Source: Phytophthora colocasiae (taxonomy: Eukaryota; Oomycota; Peronosporomycetes; Peronosporales; Peronosporaceae). Taken from it: DNA of 64,000 nt. Below, one piece after another: positions 40,085 through 50,126 of this stretch. Where the stretch lies: assembly GCA_018806915.1 (NCBI GenBank), contig JAGKQI010000010.1, positions 124,001-188,000 of the forward strand, written 5' to 3'. Numbering within the stretch: the stretch's first letter is position 1; each line of letters starts with the position of its first letter. A program made the position numbers and the translations under genes. The notes beneath the pieces are model-generated. The model searched no databases. It was not told the DNA's origin and worked only from the letters and a program-made list of their open reading frames with translations.

Positions 40085-41198
40085 GTCCCACCTGGACGAC
40101 CAGCAAGCCCTGCTTGCTCACACGTTCCGTGTTCAAGAGCACGGAGCTCTTCGGGGCTGAGCCCCAGTGCCTCTCACGCACTGCAGAACTCAGTTCTTCC
40201 CAGTAGACCGCCCCGCGTCTGCACTGGGAGCCGGCGTTTCCCTGGGCAGAGCCCAAAGCGGGACCCGCGACAGGGTTGCGGCCATTCTGGCCGGCGCGCT
40301 CTTTGCGCAGAGGGCAGTTGGGCCTCAGGTGTGTGAGACTGCCGCATGTATAGCACCGGCGGGTGCTCATACGCTGCACCGCAGCTCGTAGCTCAGCTAC
40401 CTCATCTTCAGCATAGCTGAGGTCCATGGGATCAGGTCCACCGGACCCTGTGCTGCTAGCACCGACCCTCGACACCTTAAAGTTGTGTTCGACATTCAAT
40501 GAAACGCTGACAGCATCTTCCGAAGCTGTGGGGTTCTGACGGAATGTCTCCCGTCCTGGCCACGCCAGCTCGTAAGCCTTCCATGAAGACGGTCACGGCG
40601 ACCACCTCAGGTAGAGGGTCGGCAGCCATGCCAGCAATGAGCGTGCGCAGCTCTTGGACATAGTCCACCAGATCCTTCTTGCCCTGGCGACAAGCAAGGA
40701 AGCGTGACCGCACGCGATACGCCTGGTTAGGCGGAGCAAACACTTGCGTGAGCTTGGCGCTTTAGCTCGCCCCATGTGGGAAGGCCGCTTCCACCGACGT
40801 CCCAGACGTCAAGGCCCATTCTCGTGCTCGTCCTTCGAGCTTAGAGATGGCAAACGCAACGCGTTGCCCCTCCAACTGGAGCATGGCGGCCCCCATGGCC
40901 ATTTCGACCTCTCGGGTCCACAAAGGAGGTTCTCTCCCTCATTCCCGAGGAAGGTCTTCACGCTGAGCGTGACGGGCTTAGCTCTCGGAGCAGGGGTAAC
41001 CCCTGTTACATTCCGCTGAATGTGCTCGACGAGAGCGTTTTCGTACGAGGCAAATGCCTCGAGGCGCGCGTTGACGGCCTCCGGCCCTTGGGACGCAAGG
41101 TGCGCCGTACCTTCCGGGCCCAGCAAGGACGTAAGCTTGTTAAGCGTGTCCCGCTGACTCGGAGTCAAGTGAGCGTATGCTTCTGGCTCCATTCTCAC
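40071..41198 (-). pseudogene. gypsy-C Gag
   Basis: ATG at 41198 or 41192 (MRMEPEAYAHLTPSQ). The frame changes near 40750 to FAPPNQAYRVRSRFLACRQG and near 40500 to NVEHNFKVSRVG. A zinc knuckle CYTCGSLTHLRPNCPL (C-x2-C-x4-H-x4-C) lies near 40315-40365. Two frameshifts are present. Confidence 0.8.
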
Positions 41199-41249
41199 AG
41201 AGAAACAGTCTTCAACTCAGGAGTTGGATTGACTACTAGTGCTACCAGA

Positions 41250-41670
41250 TGCAGCGGGGCTGCGTAGGTGTGCACGGCACAGAGGAAGTTTAGTTGACTC
41301 GTAGAGTCCTGCTTGCAAGGCACTAGCCTTCGGTTCTATACAAGAACCAAGTAGTCCACTAAATACGGGACTCACAGAGTCGGTGTCCCTATAACAAAGG
41401 ACTAACACTAACTATGTAAAATGCAAACTGATTTTTATTGACTTTATTGCCCTAATCCTAAATGTAACGGATTTAGTATCTAACATACTAAATCCTAATC
41501 AAAATGCAACGTGAGGCTCTGAGGCCATCTACGTATCTACTCGTGTGTGCCACACCATTATGTACCCACATAAATGTATCATGAGTGTCACACACTATTA
41601 TGTACCCACATAAATGTATCCACGTGTGTCACACACCAACGAGAAACATTCGTGTAACATCCCCGTTACA
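41250..41670 (-). repeat. gypsy-C 5' LTR
   Basis: 421 bp, partner of 34084-34501 and longer by three single bases in A or C runs. Confidence 0.92.
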
Positions 41671-41675
41671 ATTGC

Positions 41676-42640
41676 AAAGTCGGATGCATCGCACACTACG
41701 TGGAATGGACGATCTTGGTCTGCCACGGCCAAGATCGGCGCTTCAGTCAAGCCCTGCTTGACTGCACCGAATGCCTCCTTGCACTCGGTCGTCCAAATCC
41801 ACTCACCTTCTTTCTTAAGAAGCTGTGACAACGGGCGAATCTTGCCCGCATAGTTGTCCACGTACTTGCACAAGTACGTGGCAAGCCCAAGGAACTGCCT
41901 CAGTTCCTTCACATTGGATGGCGTGGGCCATTCATTGATCACTCTGACCTTCTCTGGGTCAGGGCGCACGCCGTCTTTCCCCACGAGACACCCCAGCACG
42001 GGTATCTCGCTCGCCCCGAAGATACACTTCTTCAGGTTCGCATAGAGCTTATGTTTCCTCATAAGCTCTAGCAGCTTCCGGAGATGCACCTTGTGCATCT
42101 CAATGTCCGTCTTCCCGTTCACAGCCCGGCTGTGGACGAACACGTCAGTCAGAAGTAGCTCGGTGCGAAGTCGCGCACCGAGCGCAATGGATGTGTCACG
42201 CATCTATTGAACGTCGCAGGGCGTTCTTAAGTCCCTGCGGCATGACGAGCCACTCCCAAAGCATACCGCTTGGAGTATTTCTTACCGCAGTGAGAGGGAT
42301 GTCCTCTCACGCATGAGGATCTGATAGAATCCATCACGCAGATCTAGAGCACTGAAGATAGTGCTCAAGGCCATCGAATCGATGATGACATCTTTTCGCG
42401 GTATCGGCGTCTGCGCCGGTATCGTCGCATCGTTCAGCTTGTTATACGCATGAACGATGCGCCAGCCGCCCTGTGGTTTCTTAACACAGAACGTTGGGGC
42501 ACTGTGCGGGGACTTTGACTCCCGCACTTGACCTGCAAGACGACGACTTTCAAAGAAGTCGTCGATCGCTTGCACTTGTTCACGCGGCAGTGGCCACTGC
42601 CGTGTAACACAGTACTTCGTGCCCGGCACGAGATCAATCT
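41676..42640 (-). pseudogene. gypsy-B reverse transcriptase and first half of RNase H
   Basis: GTKYCVTRQWPLPREQ, SPHSAPTFCVKKPQGG, IPRKDVIIDS and FSALDLRDGFYQIL lie in the 42629-42282 frame. After a frame change and a short deletion around 42200 the next frame has FVHSRAVNGKTDIEM, LGCLVGKDGVRPD and HVVCDASDFAI. The FDD strand around 42160-42280 is damaged. Protein homology to gypsy-C is strong, but the DNA is much richer in palindromes. Confidence 0.8.
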
Positions 42641-43230
42641 CGTGCTGTACGCCCTTGTCCTTCGGAAGCTCCGAAGGAATCTCGTCCGGGAGTACATCCT
42701 TGTACTCCCGCGTAGTAGGGACTCGACCTCAACGAGTCCCAACTCTGCTCTTCGAAGCGCTGCTTCTTAGTCTTCGCACTGAGGGAGTCATCACCCTCAG
42801 TGATCCCATCGACGACGAGCTGCTTCAGCTCTTCGGCCTCGCGCTCCACTCTCTCGATATCCGAGAGAATGCAAATTTGTTCGATGCGTCCATCGTACAA
42901 GTCCCGCGCGAAGCGCTTCCAACTCATCGTTGGAAGTGCGGTCAACGCCGACGCACACGTCGGCGGATTCTCCAACCGCATCCTCTGGTACTGTAACCCA
43001 GTACCAGTACGTGTCAAGACGTTCAACGTCTCGACACTCGGTGTCTGCACTGCAGATACACCCGTCTCAGTCCCGGACTGAGACTCGCGCAGCTCCCTGA
43101 GCTTGCGCCGCGAAGGTCTACCGTGGAGCCCGGCTCCAGGTGCTCCACGTCCAAGGCATCGCACCTTGGACGGGACGTTATCGCAATCGTCAGCAGATTC
43201 CTTCCGCTGACTCGCACTATCAAGCCCGGC

Positions 43231-44358
43231 TTAAATGCCGCTCATCGCGTGCAGCGCTGCTGCACGTGAGCACGCAGGTTGTTCGGGTGCTGGGCGTTTG
43301 CAACCGCCAGCACCTCCTGCCGCGCAGTCGGTTCCCTGAACCGCTGCGCCTCCATCCGCTCCCGGAGCGGATGAAGCAACCGCATCGTCGACTCCCGGAG
43401 TCGACGTGCTCTCGCCAGCTTCCTGCGCTGGCGAGTGTTCGCTTGTACACAGATCCTCCGTTCCCACAGCGGATGTACGATCCCTAGGTCCCGGAACTAG
43501 CAGCGACTGTTCGCCTATACACGTCTCATCAGCTCCCGGAGCTGATGACCGATCGCTAATTCCCGGAACTAGCAGCGAAGCGCCAGTGGCGTCAGCTCCC
43601 AGAGCTGACGCACGCCTTTCGGTTCCCCGAATATTATTTGCTTCGTCAACTCCCAGAGTTGACGCGACGTCGTCGGCGCGACCCTTGGAGGCTTGAACTA
43701 CCTCCAAGGATACCGGTAATACCGGTATTTTACCTTCTCTCAGGTGAATCGCATTCACCTGACCATCACTCATGTGACAAACATCATTCAGATGTTTACG
43801 CGTCAGGTGATTCACATTCACCTGACCATCACTCATGTGACCGCGACCCTTCGGCTCAGATTTCTGAGTCGACACACATTTTCTCACAACGACTCCCGGA
43901 GTCGTTGATGGTCGCCGGCGCCGATCGGAGAGCAGCGGCGGCCGCTGCTGCCTCAACTGGGATCCACATGCACCGGCCGGTGCATGTGCAGCACTGACAG
44001 GGCCATCGCTCTCTGTCGCGCATGTGTTGTTGAAGCGTACGAGCGTACGCTTCTCCCAGTTGATCACCGGGTCATGCCGTGCAAGCCACGGCATGCCTAA
44101 TACCAAGTCGAACTTATCGTCTAGATCCAAGACGATAAGATCTTCTACAAACATCCTTCGTTTGTAAGAGAAGCGCACACGGACTACGCGCTTCTCAGTC
44201 CTCACGGTGGCACCCGTTGCCAACCGCACCTCCAACACGCTGCGAGGCGTGTCGGCCTCTTCGAAGTCAAGTCTTCGAAGACTTCCCTGTCGAACAAAGT
44301 TGTTCGACGCGCCCGAGTCCACTAGGGCACGAAGAGAGTTTACTCTCTTCGACATCAC
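43231..44358 (-). pseudogene. gypsy-B aspartic protease with long linker
   Basis: ALVDSGASNNFVRQGS (DSG active site) and LDLDDKFDLVLGMPWLARHDPVINW at the start, followed by about 260 residues of low-complexity linker with repeated SALGADATGAS and LLVPG-type units. The linker DNA (43240-43990) consists largely of near-contiguous perfect palindromes. Confidence 0.75.
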
Positions 44359-45478
44359 GTTCAGGATGACAAGGTTTGGCTTGTCATCTTGCAGCTACAG
44401 CGAGAAACCTTCTCGCTGGGGGCAGCAGTCCTCATCGTCGCGTGTCCAAGCTCGACACGCGAGACTGCATCACCAGTAGGACGCCCGCGCCTACTGGTCC
44501 TTGGCGTTTTGAACGCCTGCCCGCTGTGCACTCGCGTGCATAGTGACCGATGTTACTACACTTGTAACATCAGAACCTTGCCATATCTACGCTGCTGTTG
44601 ACCAGCAGTCGTAGCACTCGAGAGGTCCATAGGTTCCGGACCTCCCGTCTTCCATAACAGGACGCGCCGGCTTCGGCGTTCGCATGGAGTTTAGCTTGAC
44701 GCCAGCTAAACTCCTCTTTGCGATTGCAAGGCTGATCGCCTCCTCGAGAGTATTCGGATACTCTCGGAAGAGATATGTTTTGACGGGACCATCTCTTAGT
44801 CCTTCATGAACGTGACGACCTTGGTCGCCTCGTCGATCGGGTTGGCCACTATGTTCGATACCAAGTATCGAGCACGCTGGGCAAAGGTGTGAACATCATC
44901 CTTGCCCTGTTGCAGATCGAGAAACTCTGCTCTCGATCTGAACTCGTTCTTCGGAGGCTCAAAACGCAAGCTTCTGAGTTCCTCCTTGAACACCTCGTAC
45001 GTGCTGAAGCACGTAGGATCTGAGAGTCGGCGCCCATAGGCCCAATCCTCCTCGCACGTCCGCCAAGACATGACATGGCGAACGCGACCTTCGACATCGG
45101 ATCGACGATACGTCGAGCCGCAACGGCTGTGTCGAGTTCGACAAGCCACCGAAGGAGGGTCTCGTCCTCCTTCCTCGTGTAGGTACTCACGTGGAGTTTC
45201 AACGACTCCACGCGTGGCTTAGGGGAAGCCACCGAGGCAGCAACATCTCGTTGCTCCTTAACAATGTACCCCAGAGCAACACCGTGTTGCTCTGTCGGCG
45301 ATAGCGTACGAAGCATCGTAGCTACCGCTGCCTCTCCAATGACTCGCGAGAGTCTTTGGAGAGCCTCCCACTCTGGATCAGACAGGTGGGCGCAGTCCGT
45401 GCGCGTCACGGACATTTGAGGGGTCCCAGCGGATCCCTCATCCATTGGGAGTTCTACCCCGCGTTCGTATGACTCCAT
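44359..45478 (-). pseudogene. gypsy-B Gag
   Basis: ATG at 45478 (MESYERGVELPMDEG). A helical Gag core follows with LSDPEWEALQRLSRVIGE and YTRKEDETLLRWLVELD; the frame changes near 45100. NEFRSRAEFLDLQQGKDDVHTFAQRARYL matches the corresponding part of gypsy-C Gag. The zinc-knuckle region should lie at 44400-44650, where the frame is unclear. Confidence 0.75.
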
Positions 45479-45527
45479 ACGAACGAACAGCAGTCGGTCG
45501 TGGGACGGACTACAAAGTACTACCAGG

Positions 45528-45987
45528 TGTAATGGGTCTACCTAGACCTATTAGGTGGCGTACACGTGCGCTTACGTGTATGAGGAAGCGTGCAATTAGA
45601 ATAGACTTAATTTAAGTATACTTATTTAAATAAGTATAATTAAATCAAATATAACTAAATTAAACTGCAAATTACCGTAAAATGAGAACTGTTATTGAAT
45701 TTGGCATAAGCCAATTATGGACCTCCTAAAACTGTTTGTTATCTATTTCTAAAGGGTCTGCCAACGTGTGGTTGGCAGAAACTCTGCTCAGTGATTGGTA
45801 GAAATCCGTTACTTTCTACCAATAGTATGCACAAATGCACACGAACCATCCAATAATGTGGTTCGCCCATGTATCCTTTGGTGTGTACAGCACACCAAGG
45901 TCTGAGGCCCATTTCCAACCTCTAACAGTTATCCTAACTGTTAGAGTTACAAGTGGTACAACCACTTGTACGTGTAACCCCGTTACA
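45528..45987 (-). repeat. gypsy-B 5' LTR
   Basis: 460 bp, on the minus strand TGTAACGGGG...CATTACA. On the minus strand it is followed directly by CCTGGTAGTACTTTG, the likely primer site. It holds at least six hairpins with arms of 7-11 bp. A same-family LTR lies in opposite orientation at 49699-50126. Confidence 0.88.
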
Positions 45988-46990
45988 GGTCTTGCACGTG
46001 TGTGCCAAGTGTCAGCGCTGGATTCGATCGTGGTGGCACGTAGTCAAGTGGAGCGTTTTCACCGGGTATCACTCGACCCTCAGAACGTTTTCACCAGCTG
46101 ATATCATATACGACCTCAGTGAGGTCGTAAACGGAGTTGACTCCGTTACAAATTGGACCCGTGACAAGCGTGTGGCCATTATCGTCGACCACAAGACGTT
46201 CCCCGTGGAAATAGTCCGCTACCCCGTCGGCTAGCCCCCTCGGAGCGGTCGTAATTCTTTGCTGGAAGGTCGTCCAGGATGAAGGGCATGAGACGAACTC
46301 AGGTAAGATTAGCTCGTAGATACGTTGGAGCAGAGTTCTTAATCCGGCGGAGTCGATGCGCAGTCGTGTTGGAGCGGTCCATTTGAACTGCTACCTCACC
46401 CCAGCGTTCATGAATTGTGCGACAGCGTTCGATGGCAACGCCTAGCGCATCGCGCTATGACTGCAAAGGGGTGAGCTAGCCTACCTCACCCCAGCGTTCG
46501 CGACGAAGCGATTCCACCCAGGGCGCTGACCGTATGTTTTATCATCAGTCTAACCAGTGCAATCCCTCATTAAGATCGACGTTTGGACGAACTACACCGC
46601 GAGCGAAGCTAAGCACGCGACCAAGCGAGAGCTCTTTTGCCGAAGACCTACTGTACACGCAACCAGTGGTTGAACCAGAGTCTGCTCCGTCTTCTACTAC
46701 TTGTACGTAGTAGAAGCCATGCGCTAGGTGCTCTTCAGCCGCTTTTGTCTAGCATCATCAAGAAGATTCAATCAGGGATCTTCTTGGTGACGCTAGGCAG
46801 TGATTCCAACTTGGCTGGCTGATCGCAGCAGCATGTAATATCGAAGGCAAAGTCCTGTAGGCGGAGCTTCCTATACAGACAACGACACAAAAACACGGGA
46901 AAACTACAATGTGCTGATTGGTAAATAAGGAAAGTATAGAAAAGCCATTTAGTAAACTATCATTGAATCAACCCTATGAAAAGCTTTCTG
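45988..46990. other. Spacer beyond gypsy-B LTR, part of the palindrome-rich zone
   Basis: No recognisable ORF. CTACCTCACCCCAGCGTTC occurs twice (about 46391 and 46479). Hairpins continue to about 46800, for example CTTCTACTAC...GTAGTAGAAG at 46689-46714. From about 46880 the base composition becomes AT-rich and the pogo-like element begins; I could not see its TIR. Confidence 0.5.
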
Positions 46991-46997
46991 GAAGCTA

Positions 46998-47935
46998 CGA
47001 ATTACTAGCTCGTCTGAAAACTCTCCCCACATCCTTGATAGCTTTAAGACGTTTTTCGGGAGCAGAGAGGCCCTTTTTAGAAGTATAGCAACCTCTAATC
47101 CGTGCTTCTAGTGTTCACATTACCCCGACGTCCAGTGGCTGGCAAACGGAAGTGCTTTTGGGGAGTAAAGAGACCACAGTAGCGCAGGACTCTTCCGCCG
47201 CAACTCGCACACCTTGCTCGGACACATGGTTCTCAAAGTTGTCCACAAGAAGTACAGCTGGGCCATCAATGTCATACTTTAGGAGGTTTTTATTGTAAAA
47301 TTGCCATCCTGCCGCATCCATCCAGCCAGCCTCTTGTACTGTGTAAAAATGCACGGATCTCCTTGGTCTCAATCGTGCCGCCCAATTTTCCTCGCAAAAT
47401 GAAAAGAATAGGGAGTTTTTTCCCTAAAACAATACATATTATTAAAAACCAAAAACATATATACAAAAAACAAACCATCAGCTCGTATTGTCAGGACTGC
47501 TGTCATACGTCCGCAGTGCTTCGTGAGGTCTTGGACCTTTGCCGACCCTCTTCTCCCCTTGGCGCCCCAAATTCTTACAGGCATGTCGAAATTTATCGCA
47601 GTTTCGTCCATATTGTAAATTTCGCATGGCGAGTAGGAGCTGTAGACAGACCAAAACTCAATAGCATTGTCCTGCTTAATCTGTATAAGATCCAAGCACG
47701 GCAACTTCGTTTCTTGAGCTTTTTGTGTCGAAAACCCATATCTTAAAACAATACATAACGACAGTACATGGCACATTTACATGTAGTATGAATATAATTG
47801 TATATGTACTGAGACAAGTGATTTACCGTTTTGCTGTTCTCTGCAGTAGTCTCTCCAGCGCTTTTCGACAGCTCTGTGGCGATGTCTTTCCTTCTTCATA
47901 TTGTTCTAGCCATTCTTCATAGTTCTCTTCTATAA
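46998..47935 (-). pseudogene. pogo/Tigger-like DDE transposase, degenerate
   Basis: On the minus strand: an exon near 47935-47830 (EENYEEWLEQYEEGK), an intron, then IYNMDETAINFDMP (first Asp) in 47741-47480, an intron of about 55 bp in an AT-rich stretch, then ILRGKLGGTIETKE. A frameshift at about 47350 leads to VQEAGWMDAAGW and VLLVDNFENH (second Asp), then CQPLDVGVM. A TGA follows where Gly is expected, and the frame goes on as LEARIRGCYTSKKGL to about 46998. One frameshift and one stop disable it. Tc1/mariner superfamily, pogo branch. Confidence 0.7.
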
Positions 47936-47976
47936 TACCTATCATTATGGACGTAGTAAGCCACTACATAGACACT

Positions 47977-49654
47977 TTACGTTATAAACAATAATTGTAA
48001 AGACTGATAAAACTTACCTCTTCGTCTCGGCGAGTGTCCTTCATGAAAGTGACGAGAGGGTTGGTAGTCCGACTGAGAAGTGCGAGAGGCCTGGAAGGCC
48101 TTCTCGAGACCGTCAACGCGGTCGGTCAACCGGTTCACTCTCGTCCCGAGACCGGACAAGAGGTTCGAGGCAGTCTGAGCTGCCTCGCAGATCTCAGCAC
48201 GAAGGACACGAACCTCCTGCTTCAGAGCCGCTATCTCAGCGCTCTGTGTCTGCTCCAGCGCAGCAACTCGATCGTGCAGGGCACGATCGTCATGGTCATA
48301 GCGGTGACCATACGGAGGGAGTGTTCCCGCCCCCTCCGCCGCCGTTGCGCGACGCGCGTGGAGCGATCCGCTGGATTGTTGAGCGGATCGTGGCTCATAA
48401 GAGAACGAACTCTCAAGGGGTTCGTTTTCGTATTCGTTGGAGAGGATTTCCTCCCCATCGAGATACATGGGAGCCGCGGAACGTCCTGATGGAGGACGTT
48501 CCGGAAATGGTGAGGGCGTACGAAGCCCACCATAACTTGCAGGGGTAAGCCCTGCGCGAGGAGTGCTGCGGTCAGCCACAGCACTCGGTGGCTCGAGACG
48601 ACCACGAAGCTCCTTGATGTGATCGGGTACACGGACAAGCGTGTACCCCAGGAGATCACTTTCGGTAAGGCGTGTTGCCAAGGGTTGGCAACACGGGCAG
48701 GGTGTGCCGAAGGGAACGGCACATGGGATCCCCGCTTCTATGGACTGATCATGGAGGCGTTCACACTTACCACGCGTAGTGTAAGTGTAGTAGCGATCGC
48801 GAGCCGCAGCAACGCGCTCGCGATATGCCTTCGGGTCTTTATTGAAATTCTCAACAAAGGCGTTCCACGACTGACAATGTGCCTGCCACTCTGGCACTTT
48901 GCTCTTGCGCGAAGTCTTCTTCGCTGCATAATATCGGAGCTCATGGAAGAGTCCGATATAGTAGTCGCGTCTTTGAGTCTCCGACTCAAAGACAACCTCT
49001 GCGGCGACATCGTCGTCGTTGATACTGTTGCATGAGTACAACAGTATAGGGTTCGGTGGTGAACTAGCACCGAACCGGTCATGGATCTCTGCCTCAGTAG
49101 GCATCCATGGTGTGCGCACTGGCGGATCAGTGCGCGGAGCAGTGAGCGCCCTCGACATGGGGGGACGCTTCGTCATCACTGCGCGGACGCTTCGAGCTTG
49201 AAGCGTCCGAGGCCTCATCACGAGGTCGTCGAGATCCCACGGGTGGGTCTGGCGTGTCTTCGGATGAAGACACGGGAGCGGGAGCCTTGTCTTCAAGCTC
49301 TCCCTCTTCGACATCGTCGTCTGCATAGTCGACGATGTCTTCGTAGTCCTCTCCAAAGAGTTCTTTGAGAGGGACAGCAGGATTCTTAATCTCTGCTAGA
49401 GAAGAAGACTTCTTCTTCTTCTCATGCTTCTCCTTATGGAGAGCATGGTACTTGGTGACAGAGAGCTTCTCTGTCGGACCGCTGGAAGCAGCAGTGCTAG
49501 TGAGCACTGCTAAGGTCGTTGTTCCTGCTGCAGAAGCCGCAGGAGAGGCTTGCGCGTCCGCAGAAGCGGACGGAGACGTGGGCGTTGGCGAGTTCATCGC
49601 AGAATGAACTCGGATTTCTCTCGGGAACTTGACGGCTTTGTCAAGTTCTGTCAA
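47977..49654 (-). pseudogene. Antisense coiled-coil ORF of unknown function between inverted LTRs
   Basis: The first part (from 49654, or ATG at 49597 MNSPTPTSPSASADAQ) is Ser/Ala-rich then acidic (DYADDDVEEGELEDK). At a G-run near 49157 a frameshift leads to the 49356-47977 frame: TPWMPTEAEIHDRFGAS, RRDYYIGLFHELRYY, KDPKAYRERVAAARDRYY, and a C-terminal coiled coil (DDRALHDRVAALEQTQSAE; LGTRVNRLTDRVDGLEKAF). The end has a good donor, AAGAG then GTAAGT, that could splice to the pogo exon. It is antisense to the LTR at 49699-50126. I do not recognise the family. It could be an accessory antisense gene or the Gag of another element. Confidence 0.55.
48246..48548 (+). CDS. Chromodomain ORF (detached gypsy integrase C-terminus)
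   Basis: A proline run (PPPPPPLRDARG) is followed by WIVERIVAHKRTN, RFRIRWRGFPPHRDTWEP and EDVPEMVRAYEAHH, then TAA. This is a full chromodomain of the type that ends chromovirus integrases. No integrase core lies upstream, so it is a detached remnant. It is encoded exactly opposite the coiled-coil ORF, which stays open through it. Confidence 0.75.
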   Translation: MSAPAQQLDRAGHDRHGHSGDHTEGVFPPPPPPLRDARGAIRWIVERIVAHKRTNSQGVRFRIRWRGFPPHRDTWEPRNVLMEDVPEMVRAYEAHHNLQG

Positions 49655-49698
49655 TTGACATGTCGAGACCGATACGTCGAATCTTAACGGGGGGATGG

Positions 49699-50126
49699 TG
49701 TAACGGGGTTACACGTACAAGTGACTACACCACTTGTAACTCTAGCAGTTGTGATAACTGTTAGAGGTTGGAAATGGGCCTCAGACCTTGGTGTGCTGTA
49801 CACACCAATGGCTACATACATTATTGGGTGGTTCGTGTGCATTTGTGCATGCTATTGGTAGAAAGTAATGGATTTCTACCGATCACAGAGCAGAGTTTCT
49901 GCCAACCACACGTTGGTAGACCCTTTAGAAATAGCTAACAACAGTTTTAGGAGGTCCATAATTGGCTTTGTGCCAAATTCAATGTTCTCATTTTACGGTA
50001 CTTTGCAGTATTAATTGCTTATATTTGATTTAATTATACTTATTTAAATAAGTTTACTTAAATTAAGTATTATCTAATTGCACGCTTCCTCATACACGTA
50101 AGCGCACGTGTACGCCACCTAGTACA
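49699..50126 (+). repeat. 3' LTR of gypsy-B family in plus orientation
   Basis: It begins TGTAACGGGGTTACACG and follows the minus-strand gypsy-B LTR closely to CGCCACCTA, then ends differently (GTACA). A purine tract, AACGGGGGGATGG, directly precedes it, as expected for a 3' LTR. Its element body would be the chromodomain side to the left, so it forms an inverted LTR pair with 45528-45987. Confidence 0.8.

Larger units (their letters stand above)
34084..41670 (-). mobile_element. Inner gypsy element gypsy-C (chromodomain class), nested in gypsy-B
   Basis: LTRs at 34084-34501 (418 bp) and 41250-41670 (421 bp) read TGCAGCGG...CGTTACA on the plus strand. TSD ATTGC lies at 34079-34083 and 41671-41675. 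On the minus strand a purine tract GGTGGGGGAGAG abuts the 3' LTR, and TGGTAGCACTAG beside the 5' LTR should be the primer site. The two LTRs differ by a few one-base A or C indels. Domains run Gag, PR, RT-RH, IN, chromodomain with several frameshifts. Confidence 0.93.
33915..45987 (-). mobile_element. Outer gypsy element gypsy-B, truncated, split by gypsy-C
   Basis: On the minus strand: 5' LTR 45528-45987, Gag, protease, RT and half of RNase H down to 41671, then the inserted gypsy-C (34084-41670), then the rest of RNase H (34083 to about 33915), where homology ends. Integrase, chromodomain and 3' LTR are missing here. The TSD of gypsy-C, ATTGC, falls inside the codons of CDASDFAI-GCALMQ. The body is packed with short inverted repeats. 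Gag and RT carry frameshifts. A chromodomain and an LTR of the same family lie inverted at 48.2-50.1 kb. Confidence 0.85.

Noticed and set aside
43240..44600. Regularly spaced palindromes that could be mistaken for a CRISPR array
   Set aside because: The repeats differ from each other and are inside retrotransposon coding sequence in a eukaryotic context; no constant repeat and no cas genes.
45953..46234. HVCAKCQRW string suggesting an integrase zinc site
   Set aside because: What follows does not resemble integrase, and the frame begins inside the LTR; probably chance.
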